Below are positions 15,408 to 23,333 of a stretch of DNA of 64,000 nucleotides, one piece after another (within the stretch, counting starts at the first letter, position 1; each line of letters begins with the position of its first letter). This DNA comes from Bin87 sp965204685 (lineage in GTDB: Bacteria; Chloroflexota; Dehalococcoidia; Lucifugimonadales; UBA3495): assembly GCA_965204685.1 (NCBI GenBank), contig OZ242004.1, positions 2,604,001-2,668,000 on the forward strand, in the 5' to 3' direction. The notes under the pieces are model-generated. The model had not been told where the DNA came from. It was given only the letters and a program-made list of their open reading frames with translations, and searched no databases. The position numbers and the translations under genes were made by a program.

Positions 15408-17054
15408 GTGGACGGAGTCACCGCAGTAGCTAACGTGTTGAAGATGGAAGGCGTCGACTGGATCGCAGTCATGCCTTCCAACCCGCTCATCGAGGCGGCG
15501 GCCATCGCCGGGATCCGCCCCGTAGTCTGCCGGCAGGAACGCACCGGCGTGCACATGGCCGACGGCTTTTCCCGCATCACCAACGGCAACAAGATCGGCA
15601 TCTTCCTTGCCCAGAATGGCCCCGGCGCCGAGAACTCTTTCGGCGGCGTTGCCCAGGCCTATGCCGACTCGGTGCCCATCCTGGTGCTTCCCGCCGGTGT
15701 CGCCCGCAATCGTCTCGGCGTGGAACCTAATTTCCATCCCGTCCAGGCATACGCGCCCATCACCAAGTGGGCCGGCCACGTCAACTTCGCCGACCGGGTG
15801 CCCGAGCTCTTCCGGCAGGCGTTCACCAAGCTCCGGTCCGGCAAGCCCGGCCCGGTCCTCCTGGAAATCCCCTCCGATCTGGTGTCCGATCAGATCAGCG
15901 AGGAGGACTTTGATTACGTGCCTCCGACCAGGATGCGCGTTGCCGCCGACCCTGCGGCTATCACGCGCGGTGTCCGCGCCCTGATGTCCGCCCATCGTCC
16001 GGTGATCCACGCCGGCCAGGGGGTCCTCTACGCCGAGGCCACCGACGAGTTGCTGGAGCTGGCGGAATTCCTGCAGATTCCGGTTATGACCACCCTGGAG
16101 GGGAAGAGCGCCTTCCCGGAGAACCATCCCCTGTCCCTGGGCGTTGGCGGATCCAGCCAGACCGGCCCGGTGCACCGCTTCCTGACCAACGCCGACGTGG
16201 TCTTTGGCGTCGGCGTCAGCTTCACCAAGAGCGGCTTCACCGTGCCCATGCCCGCCGGCAAGACGTTGATCCACCTCACTAACGGCGAAGGGGACGTGAA
16301 CAAAGATTACCGCACCGATTACCCCATCCTCGGCGATGCCAAGCTGGCCCTGCGCCAGTTCATCGACGAGCTCAAGGCGCAGGGCGCCCAGCAGCGTGCG
16401 CCGAACCAGGACCTGGCCGACGAGATCACCGCCAGCCGCGAGGCTTGGATGGCCGAGTGGCTGCCCCGCCTCACCAGCGATGAAGTCCCGTTGAACCCCT
16501 ACCGCGTGGTCTGGGACATCATGCACACGGTGGACCTGGACAACACCATCGTCACCCACGAGTCCGGTAGTCCCCGCGAGCAGGTGTCGCCCTTCTGGGA
16601 AGCCCGCGCTCCCCGCAGTTTCATCGGCTGGGGCAAGTCCACGCAGCTGGGCTACAGCCTCGGACTCGCCATGGGCGCCAAGATGGCGGCGCCGGAGAAG
16701 ATGGTGATCAACTTCATGGGCGACGCTGCTTTCGGTATGGTGGGCCTCGACGTTGAAACTGCCGTGCGCGCCAACATTCCCATCACCACCGTGGTGATGA
16801 ACAACTACACCATGGCAATCTACCCCGACAGCCGCATCCCCACTGCCGTGGAGCGTTACGGCCTGAAGGACCTCAGCGGCGATTTCTACCAGGTAGCCCT
16901 GGCCCTGGGCGCCTACGCCGAGCAGATCACCACTCCCGACGAGATCAAGCCGGCCATGCAGCGCGCCATGCAAGCGAATGCCGACGGCCGCCCGGCCCTC
17001 CTCGAATTCATCACCAAGGAAGAGGGTACCTTCTCCAAGTTCCGCTTTGACTAG
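15408..17054 (+). CDS. thiamine pyrophosphate-dependent enzyme (acetolactate synthase-like)
   Basis: The 548-residue protein has the three-domain layout of the pyruvate oxidase/ALS/benzoylformate decarboxylase family. The N-terminal Pyr domain has the catalytic Glu in CRQERTGVHMADGF and the NGPGAENSFGG loop. A central domain follows. The C-terminal PP domain has the metal motif beginning GDAAFGMVGLD and ending VVMNN. It lacks features that would mark it as true acetolactate synthase, and no regulatory subunit is adjacent. It probably decarboxylates or ligates a 2-oxo acid. Start is GTG at 15408 with GGAGGA upstream. Confidence 0.85.
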   Translation: MDGVTAVANVLKMEGVDWIAVMPSNPLIEAAAIAGIRPVVCRQERTGVHMADGFSRITNGNKIGIFLAQNGPGAENSFGGVAQAYADSVPILVLPAGVARNRLGVEPNFHPVQAYAPITKWAGHVNFADRVPELFRQAFTKLRSGKPGPVLLEIPSDLVSDQISEEDFDYVPPTRMRVAADPAAITRGVRALMSAHRPVIHAGQGVLYAEATDELLELAEFLQIPVMTTLEGKSAFPENHPLSLGVGGSSQTGPVHRFLTNADVVFGVGVSFTKSGFTVPMPAGKTLIHLTNGEGDVNKDYRTDYPILGDAKLALRQFIDELKAQGAQQRAPNQDLADEITASREAWMAEWLPRLTSDEVPLNPYRVVWDIMHTVDLDNTIVTHESGSPREQVSPFWEARAPRSFIGWGKSTQLGYSLGLAMGAKMAAPEKMVINFMGDAAFGMVGLDVETAVRANIPITTVVMNNYTMAIYPDSRIPTAVERYGLKDLSGDFYQVALALGAYAEQITTPDEIKPAMQRAMQANADGRPALLEFITKEEGTFSKFRFD

Positions 17055-17060
17055 CGCGCT

Positions 17061-17074
17061 GGTGACTGGTCACC
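17061..17074. repeat. short palindrome
   Basis: GGTGAC-TG-GTCACC directly follows the stop of the TPP enzyme. It may be part of a terminator or a protein-binding site; there is no T tract. Confidence 0.4.
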
Positions 17075-17090
17075 CGGAGTTCATTTATGT

Positions 17091-17114
17091 AGGGGCGAAT
17101 GATCATTCGCCCCT
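17091..17114. repeat. 24-bp perfect palindromic dispersed repeat, copy 2
   Basis: Identical over 24 bases to the element at 1800-1823 and preceded by the same GT. It is followed by ATTGTTTT, so it can also act as an intrinsic terminator for the TPP gene. Confidence 0.9.
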
Positions 17115-17181
17115 ATTGTTTTGCCCACGATAAGCCGCGCGAATTGGTCGGCCCTTCCGCCGCGTCCCGTACAATATAACC

Positions 17182-18285
17182 ATGGCATCGCGACCCCCGA
17201 TACCTGCAACCCCTGACGACATAACCGCCGACTGGATGCAGCAGGCGTTGACCGCTGGCGGTCTATCGGCGTCGCCCGCTGTCGCAGTGGTGGACGTCGA
17301 AAACATCGGCGCCGGCGTTGGGCTGGTGGGAACCATCCTGCGCTGCCATCTGTCCTATCGCGGCGCCGGCGCCGACGTGCCGGAGACGGTGATCGTCAAG
17401 CTGCACAGTTCACACCCAGAGACCGTTCAGACTGCGCGCCGGCTCCAGTTGTACCGGCGCGAATACTCCTTCTACCGCCAAATGGCGCCCCACGTGCGGC
17501 TGCGCTCGCCCGCTCTTCGCTATGGCGATTTCGATGATCACGACCATCGCTTCGTGCTGGTCCTGGAGGATTTGCGCGGCATGGCGGCGGTGGACCAGAT
17601 AGAAGGCGCCAGTGCAGCGCAGGCGATAACGGCGTTGCGGGCGATTGCCCGTATGCACGGGACCTACTGGAATCGGGTGGACCAGCCGCCCGTGGCCGGT
17701 TTCCGCGATGCTGCCACCCCGGAACGCCGTCGCCTCGTCCAGCATGTCTATCAGGCCAGCCAGCCGGCCGCGTTCGAGCGCCTGGGTGACCTGTTCCCGG
17801 ATCGGATGCGGCGGTTAGCAGAGGCGTACGGCCACGGCCTGGTAGAGCATACGGACGCGGTAGCCGCCGGCCCGCAGACCTTTTGCCACGGCGATTTCCG
17901 GCTGGACAATATGTTCTTCGGCGCCGATGGAAGCGATGATTTCGCCGTCGTTGACTGGCAGGTATGCGGCGTGCGCAGCGGGCTCTACGACGTGGCTTAT
18001 TTCCTTTCCTCAAGTGTGCCCGTCGAAGTCCGCCGGGAGGTGGAGTCCGAAGCGGTGGGCGAATACCACCGCGTCCTCCTGAGCATGGGAGTGCGGGACT
18101 TCACCCTCGAAGAGTGCTGGCGCAGCTACCGACAGAACATGCTCGGTTGCTTCCAAACCCTCATCATCGCCGGCGGTCAACTTGACCTCACGGCCGAACG
18201 AAGTCGCCAATTGGCTGAAGCGTTTGTAACCCGCACTCTCACGGCCATCGATGACCTGGAGGCCGCGGAATTTCTTTCTGGATGA
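17182..18285 (+). CDS. phosphotransferase family protein (APH/EcKinase-like)
   Basis: The 367-residue protein has a protein-kinase-like fold. It has ENIGAGVGLVGTI as nucleotide loop, VIVKLHS with the lysine, the hinge FVLVLEDLRGM, and the catalytic and metal motifs CHGDFRLDNMFF and FAVVDWQ. This is the aminoglycoside phosphotransferase/EcKinase group, which phosphorylates small hydroxyl compounds; the substrate cannot be told. TACAAT at 17170-17175 ends six bases before the ATG, so the message is probably leaderless. It stands alone before radC. Confidence 0.82.
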   Translation: MASRPPIPATPDDITADWMQQALTAGGLSASPAVAVVDVENIGAGVGLVGTILRCHLSYRGAGADVPETVIVKLHSSHPETVQTARRLQLYRREYSFYRQMAPHVRLRSPALRYGDFDDHDHRFVLVLEDLRGMAAVDQIEGASAAQAITALRAIARMHGTYWNRVDQPPVAGFRDAATPERRRLVQHVYQASQPAAFERLGDLFPDRMRRLAEAYGHGLVEHTDAVAAGPQTFCHGDFRLDNMFFGADGSDDFAVVDWQVCGVRSGLYDVAYFLSSSVPVEVRREVESEAVGEYHRVLLSMGVRDFTLEECWRSYRQNMLGCFQTLIIAGGQLDLTAERSRQLAEAFVTRTLTAIDDLEAAEFLSG

Positions 18286-18398
18286 CTGCCGACGCCCGAA
18301 CGTCGCCATCCACGATCAATTGCTGACACCGTTCGATGGCGGGATCACCTGTCGGCTGTTTAGACTTGCGGCTGAGTTCTCGACCAACGGAGTCAACG

Positions 18399-19277
18399 AT
18401 GACCGTCACCGGACCACCGGCGGAACCTGCCGACCTCGATGCCTTCCGCGCCGAACTCGAGCGCATCATCGCCGGCGCTCCCGTTTCCCTTGCCGCGCCG
18501 GACCGGGTTCCACATGATCCTTCTGGCCGAGCCGAGGTTGACCGCGCGGACGGGCAAGTCTCATCCCGCAACGTTGCTACGGTCTCTTACCAGCCAACCA
18601 TCCTGGACCTGCCTCCGTGTGAGCGCCCTCGGGAACGTTTGCGGGAGCACGGGCCACGTTACCTGAACAACGCCGAGTTGGTCGCCATACTGTTGCGCTC
18701 CGGCGTGGCCGGCGAGAACGCTATCAACGTGGCCATGCGCATTCTCGCCGAGTTTGACGGCCTTGCCGGGTTGGCCCGGGCCGGGTACGCAGAGTTGTGC
18801 GGGCAGCGCGGACTTAACCACGCCAAGACCAGCGAGATCATGGCCGCCCTGGAGCTTGGTCGCCGCATTGCTTCGCTTGCCCCCGAGGAACGCTCCCAGA
18901 TATCCTGTCCGCAGGACGCGGCCAGCTTGCTCATCGCTGAAATGGAGCCGCTGGTGCAGGAGAACCTGGTCGTCCTGCTGCTCAACACCCGGAACCAGGT
19001 CGTCGCCCGCCGTACAATCTACATCGGCACGGTGAACAGCAGCGCGGTACGTCCCGCCGAGGTGCTGCGTCCCGCTATCCGGGAGAACGCTCCGTCCATC
19101 ATCGTGGCCCACAACCACCCGTCCGGTGATCCGACGCCCAGTCCGGAGGACATCTCCGTAACCTGCGACCTGATCGCCGCCGGGAAACTCATGGACATCG
19201 AGCTGCTGGACCACCTCGTCATCGGACATGGCGGGCGGTTCACCAGCCTGAAGGAAAAACGACTGGGGTTCGATTAG
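18399..19277 (+). CDS. radC: RadC family JAB-domain protein
   Basis: The 292-residue protein has an N-terminal helical UPF0758 region (RYLNNAELVAILLRSG) and the C-terminal RadC JAB domain with HNHPSGDPTPSPED, the intact metal motif. The role of RadC in DNA repair is disputed. The first 70 residues, before PPCERPRER, are an extra low-complexity extension not usual in the family. The ATG at 18399 with GGAG six bases upstream is preferred over an earlier ATG at 18336. It is 113 bases after the phosphotransferase gene. Confidence 0.88.
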   Translation: MTVTGPPAEPADLDAFRAELERIIAGAPVSLAAPDRVPHDPSGRAEVDRADGQVSSRNVATVSYQPTILDLPPCERPRERLREHGPRYLNNAELVAILLRSGVAGENAINVAMRILAEFDGLAGLARAGYAELCGQRGLNHAKTSEIMAALELGRRIASLAPEERSQISCPQDAASLLIAEMEPLVQENLVVLLLNTRNQVVARRTIYIGTVNSSAVRPAEVLRPAIRENAPSIIVAHNHPSGDPTPSPEDISVTCDLIAAGKLMDIELLDHLVIGHGGRFTSLKEKRLGFD

Positions 19278-19302
19278 ACCCGCACAAAAAGGAGACCACG
19301 CG

Positions 19303-19635
19303 ATGAGCGACTACTTCCTCAGCCCGGAAAGCCGTGGCTACAAAGAACTCGCCGAAGGCGCCCGCACCCGCACCTTCTGGGGGGCGCAGATGCTCTTCTC
19401 CCTGGTGGAGGTCGAAGCCGGGGCCCTGGTGCCCCTGCACACCCACCCCCACGAACAGGGCGGCATCATCGTCGAGGGCGAGCTGGAAATGGGCATCGGC
19501 GGCGAGGTGCGCGTCCTCAAGCCGGGCGACATGTACATCATCCCCGGCGACGTTGAGCACTATGCGCAGGGCCAGGGAACCAAGGCCATCGCGCTGGACA
19601 TATTCAGTCCGGTGCGCGAGGAGTTCAAGTACTAG
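19303..19635 (+). CDS. cupin-domain protein
   Basis: This 110-residue protein is a single small cupin. The first motif reads HTHPHEQGGIIVEGELEMGIG with three histidines and a glutamate for a metal, and the second reads PGDVEHYAQG. Such proteins bind metals or small ligands, or are dioxygenases or isomerases; the function is not defined here. AAGGAG lies nine bases before the ATG. It follows radC by 25 bases. Its TAG stop overlaps that of the convergent hemD gene in CTAG. Confidence 0.88.
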   Translation: MSDYFLSPESRGYKELAEGARTRTFWGAQMLFSLVEVEAGALVPLHTHPHEQGGIIVEGELEMGIGGEVRVLKPGDMYIIPGDVEHYAQGQGTKAIALDIFSPVREEFKY

Positions 19636-20456
19636 GCGTGGTCGCCGAAATGCTCCGCCACCGCCAGCACCAGGTTTCCCATGTGCGGGTGGTCCGGTTC
19701 CACATCCACCGGGATGCCAAACTCCTGCAACTTCCGAGTGCATACGGGACCCACGGACGCAACTGCCACGGGTCCGCCGAGGCTCGCCCGCAGCGATTCC
19801 TCGCGCCCGGCGTCGGCGGCGATGGTGATCAGGTTCGGAACTTGCGGCCGGCTGGTGAAGGCCAGGGCGTCGATTAGGCCCTGCTCCATGCAGTCGATCA
19901 GATCGACCACCGGCGCGGTGTCATCGGGTAATCCCCAGTCATACAGCGTCAGCTCTTCGTAATCGGCCCGCTGCTCACGCAGGTAGGTGGGCAACTCGGA
20001 GTCCGGCCCGCCGTAACGCTGGAAGATCACCCGCTTGCTTGCCAGGTCCAGGTCGCGCATTGACGCAATCAGATCGCTCGAGGTGTACGGTTTAGGCGGC
20101 ATGATATGGATGGGTATCTTGTGACGGCGCAGGATCCGGCCCGGCTTCGGGCTGCGCGCCACCACCGTGATGCTTCGAAGCGCCTCTTCGAACTCTGCCA
20201 GCCGGCCCATGCCCTCGGCGATGCCCATCATCGCGTTGGCGCCAACGCCCGTCAGGAAGATGGCGGCGTCGACGCGCCCCGCGCATACGTCAAGGATGGC
20301 CCGCTGCACTTGCGGGCTATCCTGCAGGTAGTGTTCCTGCATGACCGGCGCGCCGACGGGCACGCCGCCGTGCCGCCGGATGAGGCCGGCCATTTCGTCG
20401 GGCATCCGCGCCTCGACGAAGGCCAGCACTCTACCGTTAAGCGATGCCTTGGCCAT
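19632..20456 (-). CDS. hemD: uroporphyrinogen-III synthase
   Basis: HemD cyclises hydroxymethylbilane to uroporphyrinogen III, the precursor of heme, cobalamin and siroheme. The 274-residue protein has two Rossmann-like halves. Phrases typical of the family are AAIFLTGVGANAM, VVARSPKPGRILRR, VIFQRYGGP, LPTYLREQRADYEELTLYDW, IDALAFTSRPQV and PVAVASVGPVCTRKLQEFGI. HemD is poorly conserved, but the pattern is good. It starts 18 bases after the sulfite reductase gene, which needs siroheme, and should share its promoter and attenuator. Confidence 0.85.
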   Translation of the reverse strand: MAKASLNGRVLAFVEARMPDEMAGLIRRHGGVPVGAPVMQEHYLQDSPQVQRAILDVCAGRVDAAIFLTGVGANAMMGIAEGMGRLAEFEEALRSITVVARSPKPGRILRRHKIPIHIMPPKPYTSSDLIASMRDLDLASKRVIFQRYGGPDSELPTYLREQRADYEELTLYDWGLPDDTAPVVDLIDCMEQGLIDALAFTSRPQVPNLITIAADAGREESLRASLGGPVAVASVGPVCTRKLQEFGIPVDVEPDHPHMGNLVLAVAEHFGDHA

Positions 20457-20474
20457 TGCGACGTTGAGAAGCCG

Positions 20475-22310
20475 CTAAACGGCGCACTCGCCTTCGCCGC
20501 GCTCCAGCACGTACTGGTTGGTGCGCTCCCAGTCGAAGTACATCTCGCCGCCGCCCTCGGCCTCGTGGCCCACCTCCTGGGCGCGGGCCGCCACGGAGGT
20601 CATCTCCTCCAGGCCCACCCGGTCGAGGAAGTCGTTGAACCGCTCGGCCTCGTCGATGCGGTTGTCCTTGTAATACGTGACGATGTCCTTCAGCACCGAG
20701 GGCACCAGCTTGGCCGGCACCTTGACCTTGGGCACCCGGGTCCCGATGCGGGAGTCCTCGACCTGGTTGTCGCCGTAGTTTCCGCCCAGGAAGAGTTCGT
20801 AGGACGGTATCTGCTGGCCCTCTACGCCCTTGACCGCCGCTCCGTGGAACCCGATGTTGGCGATGTGGTGCAGGCCGCAGCCGTTGGGGCAGCCGCTCAT
20901 CTTGATGCGGATATCGCCCACACCCTTGTCCTCGGAAAGACCATTCCAGTCCGCCATCTCGTCCCGCAGCGCTTTGGCCAGTCCCATCGACGAGGTGATC
21001 CCCAGTTTGCAACTGTCCGTGCCCGGGCAGGACACCACGTTGCTGATGTGGCTGTGACCCGCCTCCGCCAGTTCCAGCGGCTGCAAAGCTGACCAAACGT
21101 TGTGCAGGTGGCCCGTCGGGACCCAGCGCAGCACCAGGTTCTGCTCCTGGGTCGTGCGCGCCTTGCCGCCGGTGTACTTGCGGACGATGTCGGCCAGCCC
21201 GCGGAACTGTTCCGGGCCGAGATCGCCGCGCACTGTCTTGATGTACACGACGTGGTAACCGTCCTGCCGCTGCGCCTCTACGTTCGAGCTTAACCACTCC
21301 TGGTATTCGGGATCGCTGTGGTCGCCATTCCCGGCGGAAGGCTGCGCCGGGGGATCCTCGCGCTGGATGTCCTCTGCGGACATCAGCGACCGGAAATCGA
21401 TGGGCCCGATGTTTGCCAGTTCGGCATCCACCATGTCCCGGAACTCGTCCAGGCCGATGCGGTCGATCAACACCTTGAGGCGTGCCATCATGCGGTTCTT
21501 GCGCAGCATTTCCGCGTTGTTGAATACCGTCCACACCGCCAGGGCGACGCGCAGGTAGTCATCCTCGGATACCCACTCATACAGCGGCTTGGCCAAACGC
21601 GGCATGATCGACGTGCCGCCGCCGCAGTACACCTTGAACCCCTTGCGCTGCTCGCCGTCCACTTCGTTGTACTGGGACACGAAGGTCAGGTCTTGGATCG
21701 CTGCCGCCACCTCGTCCCGCTGGTCGTTGCCGGTAAAAGCCGACTTGAACTTGCGGGGGAAGTTCTGGGTGATGGGATGGCGGACACCGAAGCGTACGTA
21801 CGCGGTGAGGTACGGGGTCGGGTCGAAGACTTCCTCCGGGCTCACGCCGGCCGTCGGCGGTCCAACCACGTTTCGCACCGTGTTCCCGCACGCCTCCCGG
21901 GTGGACAGGCCCACGCTGCCCAGGATGCGTAGCACTTCCGAGGTCTGTTCCAGCGGGATGTGATGCAGTTGGATGTTCTCCCGGGTGGTAATGTGCCCCT
22001 TCTTCAGCGGCGCGTACTTTTCGGTGATGTCTCCGAAACTGTCCAGCATGTCCGCCGATATGATGCCGCCCGGCAGCTTGACGCGGATCATTTGCACGTC
22101 CGCCTGCCGCTGCCCGTACACTCCCTGGCGCAGGCGGAAGGGCGTGAACACGGTGTTGTCCAGGTCCCCGGTGCGGAACCGGTCGACCTCCGCGTCAAAC
22201 CGCTGTATCTCGTCCTCCATGAACGGGATGATCGCGGGCGCGTCGGCCGCCAGCCGCATACTGGACTCGTGAATGTCTTCCTGGCTGGGGATTTGCGCTT
22301 GGCTGGTCAA
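20475..22310 (-). CDS. ferredoxin-type sulfite/nitrite reductase (siroheme, 4Fe-4S)
   Basis: The 611-residue protein has two ferredoxin-like and two siroheme/4Fe-4S domains. Cluster ligands are C428 and C434 in CPGTDSCKLG and C474 and C478 in SGCPNGC. Substrate-face basic motifs (RENIQLHHI, KVYCGGGTS) are present. The family contains assimilatory sulfite and nitrite reductases; sulfite is favoured here because a cysteine-rich attenuator precedes the gene and hemD follows. The start is TTG at 22310 with GGAGGAGGG five bases upstream. The longer ATG start at 22364 lies in the terminator hairpin of the leader and is rejected. Confidence 0.9.
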   Translation of the reverse strand: MTSQAQIPSQEDIHESSMRLAADAPAIIPFMEDEIQRFDAEVDRFRTGDLDNTVFTPFRLRQGVYGQRQADVQMIRVKLPGGIISADMLDSFGDITEKYAPLKKGHITTRENIQLHHIPLEQTSEVLRILGSVGLSTREACGNTVRNVVGPPTAGVSPEEVFDPTPYLTAYVRFGVRHPITQNFPRKFKSAFTGNDQRDEVAAAIQDLTFVSQYNEVDGEQRKGFKVYCGGGTSIMPRLAKPLYEWVSEDDYLRVALAVWTVFNNAEMLRKNRMMARLKVLIDRIGLDEFRDMVDAELANIGPIDFRSLMSAEDIQREDPPAQPSAGNGDHSDPEYQEWLSSNVEAQRQDGYHVVYIKTVRGDLGPEQFRGLADIVRKYTGGKARTTQEQNLVLRWVPTGHLHNVWSALQPLELAEAGHSHISNVVSCPGTDSCKLGITSSMGLAKALRDEMADWNGLSEDKGVGDIRIKMSGCPNGCGLHHIANIGFHGAAVKGVEGQQIPSYELFLGGNYGDNQVEDSRIGTRVPKVKVPAKLVPSVLKDIVTYYKDNRIDEAERFNDFLDRVGLEEMTSVAARAQEVGHEAEGGGEMYFDWERTNQYVLERGEGECAV

Positions 22311-22343
22311 GGTGTCCCTCCTCCGATTTCTGGCAATAGAAAA

Positions 22344-22374
22344 CCCACCGTTGCCATGCGGCAAATCCGGTGGG
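22344..22374 (-). terminator. intrinsic terminator in the sulfite reductase leader (attenuator)
   Basis: In the transcript CCCACCG...TTGCC, loop GCAT, GGCAA...CGGTGGG forms a 12-bp stem with a three-base bulge, followed directly by TTTTCTATT. It lies between the leader peptide stop and the reductase start, so transcription can be stopped before the structural genes. Its 5' arm overlaps a segment (22372-22380) that can pair with 22411-22419 upstream. Confidence 0.85.
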
Positions 22375-22406
22375 CGCAGGCGTGAACCCGAAGTTGTCAG
22401 TCAGGT

Positions 22407-22475
22407 CTATCCTGCCCCCGCTGTCGGGGGACAGGTACATGTGCAAATGCAAATCGTTTTGCAAGTACTATGCAT
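22407..22475 (-). CDS. cysteine-rich leader peptide of the sulfite reductase operon
   Basis: A 22-codon frame runs from ATG 22475 to TAG at 22409-22407. The peptide begins MHSTC and has cysteines at codons 5, 9, 11, 13 and 15, then ends PPTAGAG. A TTGACA-17-TATAGT promoter ends eight bases before the ATG, so the message is nearly or fully leaderless. Hairpin 1 (22411-22435) overlaps the last cysteine codon and the Pro/Ala codons and ends at the stop. A terminator follows. This is the layout of an amino-acid attenuator sensing charged tRNA-Cys. Confidence 0.82.
   Translation of the reverse strand: MHSTCKTICICTCTCPPTAGAG
22411..22435 (-). promoter_or_regulatory. attenuator hairpin 1 with alternative antiterminator arm
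   Basis: CCTG-T-CCCCC (22435-22426) pairs with GGGGGCAGG (22419-22411). The second arm can instead pair, eight of nine bases, with CCTGCGCCC (22380-22372), which overlaps the 5' arm of the terminator. The two foldings are mutually exclusive. A ribosome stalled at the cysteine codons would cover the first arm and favour the antiterminator. Confidence 0.7.
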
Positions 22476-22483
22476 TTGCGAAA

Positions 22484-22512
22484 ACTATACTGCCGAGGTC
22501 GGGAATTGTCAA
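22484..22512 (-). promoter_or_regulatory. promoter of the sulfite reductase-hemD operon
   Basis: TTGACA (22512-22507), a 17-base spacer and TATAGT (22489-22484): near-consensus and one of the best promoters in the window. Predicted start is near 22477. An inverted repeat GCAAATGCA/TGCATTTGC with an 18-base gap straddles the start and could be an operator or simply part of the leader coding sequence. Confidence 0.8.
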
Positions 22513-22565
22513 CGACGGGATCCGGGCCAGATTCTGCGGATTTTGACGTTGCGGCTACGCATCCA

Positions 22566-23246
22566 TCAGCGCAGAGACCGGTCGGATTTCACGCTCCCGG
22601 TTCCCACCGTGTGCCCCGAAACCAGCCACATCACCCGTTCCGCGATGTTGGTGGCCCGGTCAGCGATCCGCTCGAGGTCGTGGGCAACCCACAGCAGGTA
22701 CGTCGCCCGCTCGATGTTGCGCGGGTCCTGCAGCATGTAGGTCAGCAGTTCGCGGTAAATCTGGTTGTACAGGTCGTCAACCGCGTCGTCGTCTTTGCAG
22801 ACCTTGCGGGCTTGCCATTCGTCCCGGTTGGAGTACGCTTGGAGGCTTTCCCGGAGCATGGTCAGGGCCAGTTCGGCCATGCGCGGGATGTCGATCAACG
22901 GCTTGAGCAGTGGCTGGTCACCCATGCGCAGGCATATTTTCGCGATCCCCTCAGCGTAGTCGCCCATCCGCTCGAGTTCAACGGCAATATGCACTGCCGA
23001 CAGCACCTGCCGGAGGTCACGGGCCGTCGGCTGCTGGGTAGCGAGCATCCCTACGCATTTGTTCTCCAGGGCATCCTGCAGCCGGTCGATCTGGTCGTCT
23101 TCTTCAACAATCCTCTGGGCCAGTTCGTTGTTCTGGTTTTCCAGCGCGTCCAGCGCGGAGCGCGTCGCCTGGACAACGAGGTCGGCCATTTCGGCGAGGT
23201 CATCCTCCAGGCTGGCCAAGTCGCGCTCGTAATCAGACCTCAGCAT
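22566..23246 (-). CDS. phoU: phosphate transport system regulator PhoU
   Basis: PhoU couples the Pst transporter to the phosphate sensor kinase. The 226-residue protein is all helical and has two PhoU repeats with the metal-binding signatures ELERMGDYAEGIAK and DLERIADRATNIAE. The ATG at 23246 (MLRSDYERDL) has AAGGAGG eight bases upstream; longer frames add a low-complexity start. It is the last gene of pstC-pstA-pstB-phoU, 87 bases after pstB. Confidence 0.95.
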   Translation of the reverse strand: MLRSDYERDLASLEDDLAEMADLVVQATRSALDALENQNNELAQRIVEEDDQIDRLQDALENKCVGMLATQQPTARDLRQVLSAVHIAVELERMGDYAEGIAKICLRMGDQPLLKPLIDIPRMAELALTMLRESLQAYSNRDEWQARKVCKDDDAVDDLYNQIYRELLTYMLQDPRNIERATYLLWVAHDLERIADRATNIAERVMWLVSGHTVGTGSVKSDRSLR

Positions 23247-23333
23247 TGCGTCGCCTCCTTGTCCTTGTGGAAACCCGGCTGGCCGTCGGCCGCGACCTGG
23301 ACTCGCTCGTAGGCCCAGGATCACGCCGGCGGA

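Noticed and set aside
15375..16973. 532-codon minus-strand frame opposite the TPP enzyme
   Set aside because: A shadow of GC-rich third positions; the plus strand carries a complete enzyme with all motifs. Similar long antisense frames at 2193-3359, 3262-4506, 38150-39610, 39514-40863, 44815-46551 and 48712-50295 were rejected for the same reason.
22311..22364. ATG at 22364 as start of the sulfite reductase
   Set aside because: It lies in the loop of the leader terminator hairpin and adds unconserved residues; TTG at 22310 has GGAGGAGGG at ideal spacing.
22311..22477. SAM or other metabolite riboswitch in the sulfite reductase leader
   Set aside because: No S-box, SAM-II or cobalamin core motif could be found; the Cys-rich ORF and paired hairpins explain the leader better.
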